Assembly: GCF_003347515.1 (NCBI RefSeq)
Contig: NZ_QEII01000297.1
Span: forward strand, 202,253 to 266,252
Length of the DNA stretch: 64,000 bases
Reading direction: 5' to 3'
Origin: Rhodoferax ferrireducens
GTDB taxonomy: Bacteria; Pseudomonadota; Gammaproteobacteria; Burkholderiales; Burkholderiaceae_C
A program made the translations under genes and the position numbers. Shown in pieces: positions 61,301 through 64,000 of this stretch. The notes under the pieces were generated by a model. That model saw nothing but the letters and a program-made list of their open reading frames with translations, was not told the origin of the DNA and searched no databases. Within the stretch, counting starts at the first letter, position 1. Each line of letters opens with the position of its first letter.

Positions 61301-61485
61301 CGAGCTTTCGTTCGCCGATGGCGATTGCCGTGATTGGCGGCCTGATCACCTCCACCTTGCTGAGCCTGCTGGTGGTGCCGGCGGTGTTCACCTACATCGA
61401 CGATCTGGAGCACCTGATCCGGCGCGGCGTGGCGCAGCTGCGGCGGCCGGCGCCGGCTGCTGTGGCGGCACCGCAGGTGTCATGA
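58303..61485 (+). CDS. RND family efflux permease
   Basis: A 1060-aa inner membrane proton-driven pump. It has the usual twelve helices and two large periplasmic loops. Features seen are the N-terminus SSLSIKNPVPAIMLFVLLTLAGILSF, SALALVVGVLVDDAIVEIENIERHL with the proton-relay Asp pair (about 395-420), FLPTAFMGGVPGLFFKQFGWT, and the C-terminal GLIMLMGIVTKNSILLVDYA and GMMPLALGWGADPSFRSPMAIAVIGGL. It has an AAGGAG site. No outer membrane channel gene follows, so a TolC-type partner must be elsewhere. A decayed copy of its last part occurs at 63735. Confidence 0.95.
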   Translation: MNFSSLSIKNPVPAIMLFVLLTLAGILSFRSNAVQDFPDIELPIVIVSAELSGAAPAQLETEVGRKLEDAVATLQGVKNIYTKVLDGTVQLTVEFILEKPIAEAVNDVRDAVARVRADLPADVRDPTVTKVPTSGRVVLTFTAAAASATANASASPLDDQALSWFVDNTVAKRLLSVPGVGTVKRMGGVNREVRVELDANKMAALNVAAVDVSRRLKLVQQEAPGGRGDVSGAEQSVRTIATVKTAAELARLDIPMEDGRHLRLDQVATVLDTVAEPRAVATQDGRTVVGFEIFRTKGASEIDVANGVRAAVAELQAANPTIVLQQVIDNAQPVAENFQGSMELLYEGALLAVLVVWWFLRDWRATLVSAAALPLSVIPTFLGLKYFGYTLNTVTLLSLALVVGVLVDDAIVEIENIERHLRMGKSPFKAAMEAADEIGMAVIATTFALVAVFLPTAFMGGVPGLFFKQFGWTAVLAILASLVVARLLTPMMAAYLLKPHKNAAHADPSAAYHEAPDGWLMSRYMRTMRWCLRHRGITMLGAALFFIGSIALVPLLPTGFVPPADRGQTQINIELPPGSTLAETRAVAEQARLASMTVPEIKGVFSSIGGGSSGDAFAPGASAEARRAVLTLTTSHRNDRSESMADIDAQLRGKMGDIAGARFNVGPPDTGVKMQLVLQSEDPVALLASAQKVERELRTLQGVGNVSSSASLVRPEIIVRPDSARAADLGVTAASIGETVRVATAGDYDTSLPKLNLSERQVPIRVKLPDAVRADLAALERLTVPGKNGPVMLGNVATVTMESGPAQIDRLNRKRNVTLDVELGSRQLGEVNAEARALPSMQSLPPGVKIAELGDAQEMQALFASFGIAMLIGVLCIYGVLVLLFHDFMQPVTILAALPLSMGGAFVALLLTGRALSMPSMIGLIMLMGIVTKNSILLVDYAILARQGHPANGDQPAVAGMSRFDALVDACHKRSRPILMTTIAMGAGMMPLALGWGADPSFRSPMAIAVIGGLITSTLLSLLVVPAVFTYIDDLEHLIRRGVAQLRRPAPAAVAAPQVS

Positions 61486-61564
61486 GTTAGGTCGTTTTTG
61501 TCGCTTTCCAGAATGCGCATCTGATTCCAGCCGCGCATTCGCATCACACAACCGAGAGCAGAAA

Positions 61565-61810
61565 ATGCCAGCAACCGAACTCGTCGTCACCTCATTTGGC
61601 AAAGTGGGGGACAAAGAATTGCTGGTGCCCACCGGCCAGCAAGGAAGCACCTTTGCGCACGTTCAGGACTGGGTCACTGAAAAGCTGAAGGCCAAGACGC
61701 AGGTGAAAGACATCAGCACATCGGTCCTTGTCAAAGGGATCAAGCAATGGTCTGTTTTTGAGGAAAAATCCGGTTCAAAAACAATTCGGACGGTCTTCAA
61801 GATCACGTAA
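61565..61810 (+). CDS. Hypothetical protein, 81 aa
   Basis: An 81-aa frame starting MPATELVVTSFGKVGDKELL with a weak GAG ribosome site. It has no signal peptide or membrane segment and ends KTIRTVFKIT. The balanced mix of charged and hydrophobic residues and predicted alpha/beta alternation look protein-like. I do not recognise a family. It lies 79 bp after the RND pump on the same strand, at the start of an accessory-looking region. Confidence 0.5.
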   Translation: MPATELVVTSFGKVGDKELLVPTGQQGSTFAHVQDWVTEKLKAKTQVKDISTSVLVKGIKQWSVFEEKSGSKTIRTVFKIT

Positions 61811-62190
61811 GCCGGTGGGCCGGCCGGAAGCCCCTGATCGCTTGAGCCACGGCGTCTCTTGCGGAGCCTGTGCCTGGCGCCTTGTCCGGCGACATTCGGT
61901 CCGCTGAAGTCGGCCCCCCTTGCTGACGGTTGACTGTCAAATGCAGTGTCAGCTATGGGGCGAGTCGTGTAGCCGCAGCGCAGCGGAAAGAGTCAGTCAC
62001 GAGTGCCCGGTATCGGGATGCCCAATTGCACAAGTTCTGTCGCCGAGGCCGCCGCCGTTCATGGCGGACTTCTGGGTTCCGAAAATCGAGGCCCGGCAAG
62101 TTTGAATACACTGGTACAGATGAGGCACACCTCTGAACAGAATCGTAATCGAGACAAGCTTGTTTCCTACGTTTTGGAGCGGAGATTGCA
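61811..62190. other. Intergenic region before the LanC-like gene
   Basis: About 380 bp with no recognisable gene. Short overlapping frames of 61-68 codons near 61920-62194 have unusual composition and no ribosome sites. The sequence becomes more AT-rich after 62100, toward a probable promoter for the LanC-like gene. Confidence 0.45.
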
Positions 62191-62268
62191 GTGATTAAGT
62201 TCTTTCTTCGCTATGACAAAATCGTTGCCGAACCGCTTTCAGATTCAGGAGTGAGCCATGTTGTTTGA
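62191..62268 (+). CDS. Possible 25-aa leader peptide overlapping the LanC-like start
   Basis: A GTG at 62191, with GGAG eight bases upstream, opens 25 codons and ends in TGA at 62266, 11 bp inside the LanC-like gene. The peptide is IKFFLRYDKIVAEPLSDSG plus a few residues. It contains Ser but no Cys, so it is not itself a normal lanthipeptide precursor. It could couple translation to the downstream gene, or it could be chance. Confidence 0.25.
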   Translation: MIKFFLRYDKIVAEPLSDSGVSHVV

Positions 62269-63484
62269 CCCCGCGCGCCACGAGGCGCTTCAGGCCATCC
62301 CCTGGGACGAAAACCGAGTTCGTGCCAACATCGGCATGATCGTGGCCGATGCCGAGTCACGGTTCACACCCCAAGCCTGGTGGCCGCCGCACCCGCGAGA
62401 TGTGGAACCGTGTGAGGGGGCAAAACAACCCGCCACGCCTTTGTACTATGGCGCCTGCGGTGTGGTGTGGGCACTGCACTACCTGCAAGACGTGGGCGCA
62501 GTGCGCCTGCAGCGCAACTACCGCGAGCCGGCACTGCTGGCTGACCTGCTGGCTCGCAACAACGCATGGCTGGGCGACGACGCAGCTGCGCAGGCCGGCT
62601 CTTTCATGATGGGCGAGCTACCTATGCGCCTGCTTGAGCACGCAGCGCAGCCGTTGCCAACCACCGCGGACAGGTTGGCTGAATTGATTTCCGGCCAACT
62701 GGCACACCCGGCGCGAGAGCTAATGTGGGGATCACCCGGCACGCTGCTGGCCGCGCTCTTCTTGCACCAGCGCACCGGCGAAGTGCGCTGGGCCGACCTG
62801 TTCCGAAGCACGGCAGCAATGCTGTGGTCGCAGCTGTTGTGGTCCGAGGAGTTTGGCTGCCACTATTGGACCCAAGACCTGTATGGTCAGCAGTTCACCT
62901 TCATCGACGCCGTTCACGGCTTCGTGGCCACCGCCGCGCCCTTGATCCATGGCCGCAACTTGTTGGCCGAAGCCGATTGGGCCGCTTGGCAGGCCTGCTT
63001 TGAAAACACCGTGCTGCGCACCGCCACTTGGGAAGGCCAACAAGCCAACTGGCGCGCCCATCTCACACCACCGCCCACCAAGCCCCTGCTGATGCAGTAC
63101 TGCCACGGTGCACCGGGCTTCGTGATCTGCCTAGCCGACTTGCCGGGCCATGCGCTGGACGATGCGCTCGTCGCAGCGGGTGAAGCGGTCTGGGCCGCCG
63201 GCCCGCTGAACAAGGGCTCAAACCTGTGCCACGGCACAGGTGGCAACGGCTATGCCTTTCTCAAGCTCTACCAACGCACAGGTGACTCTGTGTGGCTGCA
63301 ACGCGCGCAATCCTTTGCTATGCACGGCATCGCGCAGAGCCAGGCGGATGCGAAGCAGTACGGCCAGATGCGGTATTCGCTGTGGACCGGCGACCCCGGT
63401 TTTGCTATCTACCTGTGGGACTGCCTGCGCGGCCGCGCCGACTTTCCCACTTTGGACGTGTTCTACGGCGCGGCCAGTACCTGA
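62258..63484 (+). CDS. LanC-like (LanCL) cyclase family protein
   Basis: A 408-aa alpha/alpha-barrel protein of the lanthionine synthetase C family. The zinc ligands fit Cys282 (QYCHGAPGF) and the pair Cys324-His325 (NLCHGTGGNGYAFLKLY). His220 in DAVHGF fits the active-site His of the conserved HG motif. The QYCHGAPG and LCHGTGGNGYAF forms are nearer to animal-type LanCL proteins than to peptide-antibiotic LanC. LanCL enzymes add glutathione to dehydroamino acids in damaged proteins. No LanB, LanM or precursor gene is beside it. The ATG at 62258 has a good CAGGAG site. It is followed by an RND fragment, consistent with an accessory insertion. Confidence 0.82.
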   Translation: MLFDPARHEALQAIPWDENRVRANIGMIVADAESRFTPQAWWPPHPRDVEPCEGAKQPATPLYYGACGVVWALHYLQDVGAVRLQRNYREPALLADLLARNNAWLGDDAAAQAGSFMMGELPMRLLEHAAQPLPTTADRLAELISGQLAHPARELMWGSPGTLLAALFLHQRTGEVRWADLFRSTAAMLWSQLLWSEEFGCHYWTQDLYGQQFTFIDAVHGFVATAAPLIHGRNLLAEADWAAWQACFENTVLRTATWEGQQANWRAHLTPPPTKPLLMQYCHGAPGFVICLADLPGHALDDALVAAGEAVWAAGPLNKGSNLCHGTGGNGYAFLKLYQRTGDSVWLQRAQSFAMHGIAQSQADAKQYGQMRYSLWTGDPGFAIYLWDCLRGRADFPTLDVFYGAAST

Positions 63485-63734
63485 TTGCACGCCGCATGTT
63501 GAAAGACGGGCTTTGCTGTGCGCTCGCTCACAGTAGCGGCTTGTATGTCAGGGAAAGTAACTGCCGGTGTCGGCTTTGGAGCGACCAGTTCGCAGACCGC
63601 ATTACCCGCTAAGGGTCTATTGCTGTCCGACACTGACATTCACCGTTTTTTTCTTCGAGAACTAGAGCCGCGCCGCGTGCGATCCACGGGCGACAAAAAG
63701 CTTGTCACAGCGCGCCAGGCGCAGCTCGCGAAGT

Positions 63735-63880
63735 CGGAAGTCGGCATGATCCCGCTGGTCCTGGGCTGGGGCACCGGCCCAAGCGTTCGTTTGCCGATGG
63801 CGATTGCTGCAGCAGTTGGCGGCCCGATGGCCTCCACGCTGCTCAACCTGCTGGCGGCACCGCAGATGCTATCAAAATAA
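63735..63880 (+). pseudogene. Remnant of an RND permease C-terminus
   Basis: The frame gives GMIPLVLGWGTGPSVRLPMAIAAAVGGPMASTLLNLLAAP. It matches the pump at 61258-61390, GMMPLALGWGADPSFRSPMAIAVIGG, over about 40 residues at both DNA and protein level. What lies upstream in the same frame (63518-63734) does not look like a pump. It is a detached tail of an RND gene, ending TCAAAATAA and followed by a terminator-like hairpin. Confidence 0.75.
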
Positions 63881-63884
63881 CCAT

Positions 63885-63907
63885 CCTCCGGCAAAGCCGG
63901 AGGTTTT
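63885..63907 (+). terminator. Terminator-like hairpin after the RND remnant
   Basis: CCTCCGGC-AAA-GCCGGAGG is a perfect 8-bp stem followed by TTTT. It would terminate + strand transcription after the remnant. It is also the first of three similar hairpins, so it may belong to a larger structured element. Confidence 0.55.
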
Positions 63908-63985
63908 CATAAATGTGAGCCGCTCAAAGCGGCTAAACAGGGACGCTTACGCGGCCCCTACTCTTTGAGCCACCGAAACGGTGGC
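63885..63985 (+). other. Run of three perfect short-loop hairpins at the window edge
   Basis: Three stems follow each other: CCTCCGGC-AAA-GCCGGAGG (63885-63903), GCCGCT-CAA-AGCGGC (63919-63933) and GCCACCG-AAA-CGGTGGC (63969-63985). All are perfect and have three-base A-rich loops. Between the second and third lies GGGACGCTTACGCGGCCCC, which can also fold. There is no reading frame. Such a cluster looks like a structured RNA or the end of a mobile element, perhaps the HEARO/omega RNA that precedes iscB genes. The window ends before this can be tested. Confidence 0.45.
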
Positions 63986-64000
63986 AACTTATCTCCACAG

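Noticed and set aside
62258..63484. A full lanthipeptide gene cluster
   Set aside because: Only the LanC-like gene is present; no dehydratase, precursor with Cys/Ser/Thr core, protease or transporter lies beside it in the window.
1..64000. CRISPR array, tRNA or rRNA genes
   Set aside because: No regularly spaced identical repeats, no tRNA cloverleaf with a CCA-type end and no conserved rRNA stretches were seen by eye; a tool search could still find a missed tRNA.

Overview
The window is about 64 kb of GC-rich, densely coded chromosome. It most resembles a betaproteobacterium of the Comamonadaceae (Rhodoferax/Polaromonas-like). This is an inference from gene content: smg-dprA-LysM beside def-fmt, CYTH-CHAD and phasin proteins, a fused indolepyruvate oxidoreductase, YhdP-GlnE, and several short repeats shared between genes. 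I saw no rRNA, tRNA or CRISPR array.

Layout. 0-3.1 kb: the end of a probable sugar isomerase gene, then an acyl-CoA dehydrogenase and a CoA-transferase. 3.3-4.4 kb: a frameshifted DUF4145 gene of lower GC. 4.4-8.4 kb: an SDR/FAD-dehydrogenase/NIPSNAP operon divergent from an AraC-type regulator. 8.4-13 kb: an endonuclease-fold protein, a CYTH-CHAD protein, an MgtC/DUF4010 membrane protein and a phasin (polyphosphate and PHB granule themes). 13-20.4 kb: pgk, azlCD, fmt, def, a LysM protein, dprA and smg. 20.4-29.8 kb: DUF1631, secF, secD, yajC and a 1201-aa indolepyruvate oxidoreductase. 30.4-37.9 kb: a complete polyol uptake and oxidation operon (binding protein, two permeases, ATPase, arabinitol-type dehydrogenase, sorbitol-type SDR, AraC regulator). 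38-41 kb: a PhoX phosphatase and an Lrp regulator. 41-50.2 kb: cheV, mltA, a tiny membrane protein, a FixJ/PAS-kinase pair and YhdP. 50.3-56.2 kb: glnE, then an anaerobic ribonucleotide reductase locus with paired NrdR boxes, a probable FNR box and a separately encoded glycyl-radical domain. 56.3-61.5 kb: a TetR regulator with a 24-bp operator, an RND adaptor and an RND pump. 61.5-64 kb: accessory DNA with a LanC-like cyclase, an RND remnant and a run of AAA-type-loop hairpins cut by the window edge.

The least explained material is a set of short DNA elements. Two hairpins with 27-nt arms (30059 and 40978) share a loop core and differ by four compensatory base-pair changes. A 45-60 bp element occurs at four places, three of them inside reading frames (fmt, dprA, RND adaptor). 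A GC-rich element extends two proteins (SDR tail, RND adaptor). An 89-bp inverted-repeat element covers the start of nrdG. The hairpin array at the right edge could be a structured RNA or the end of a mobile element.
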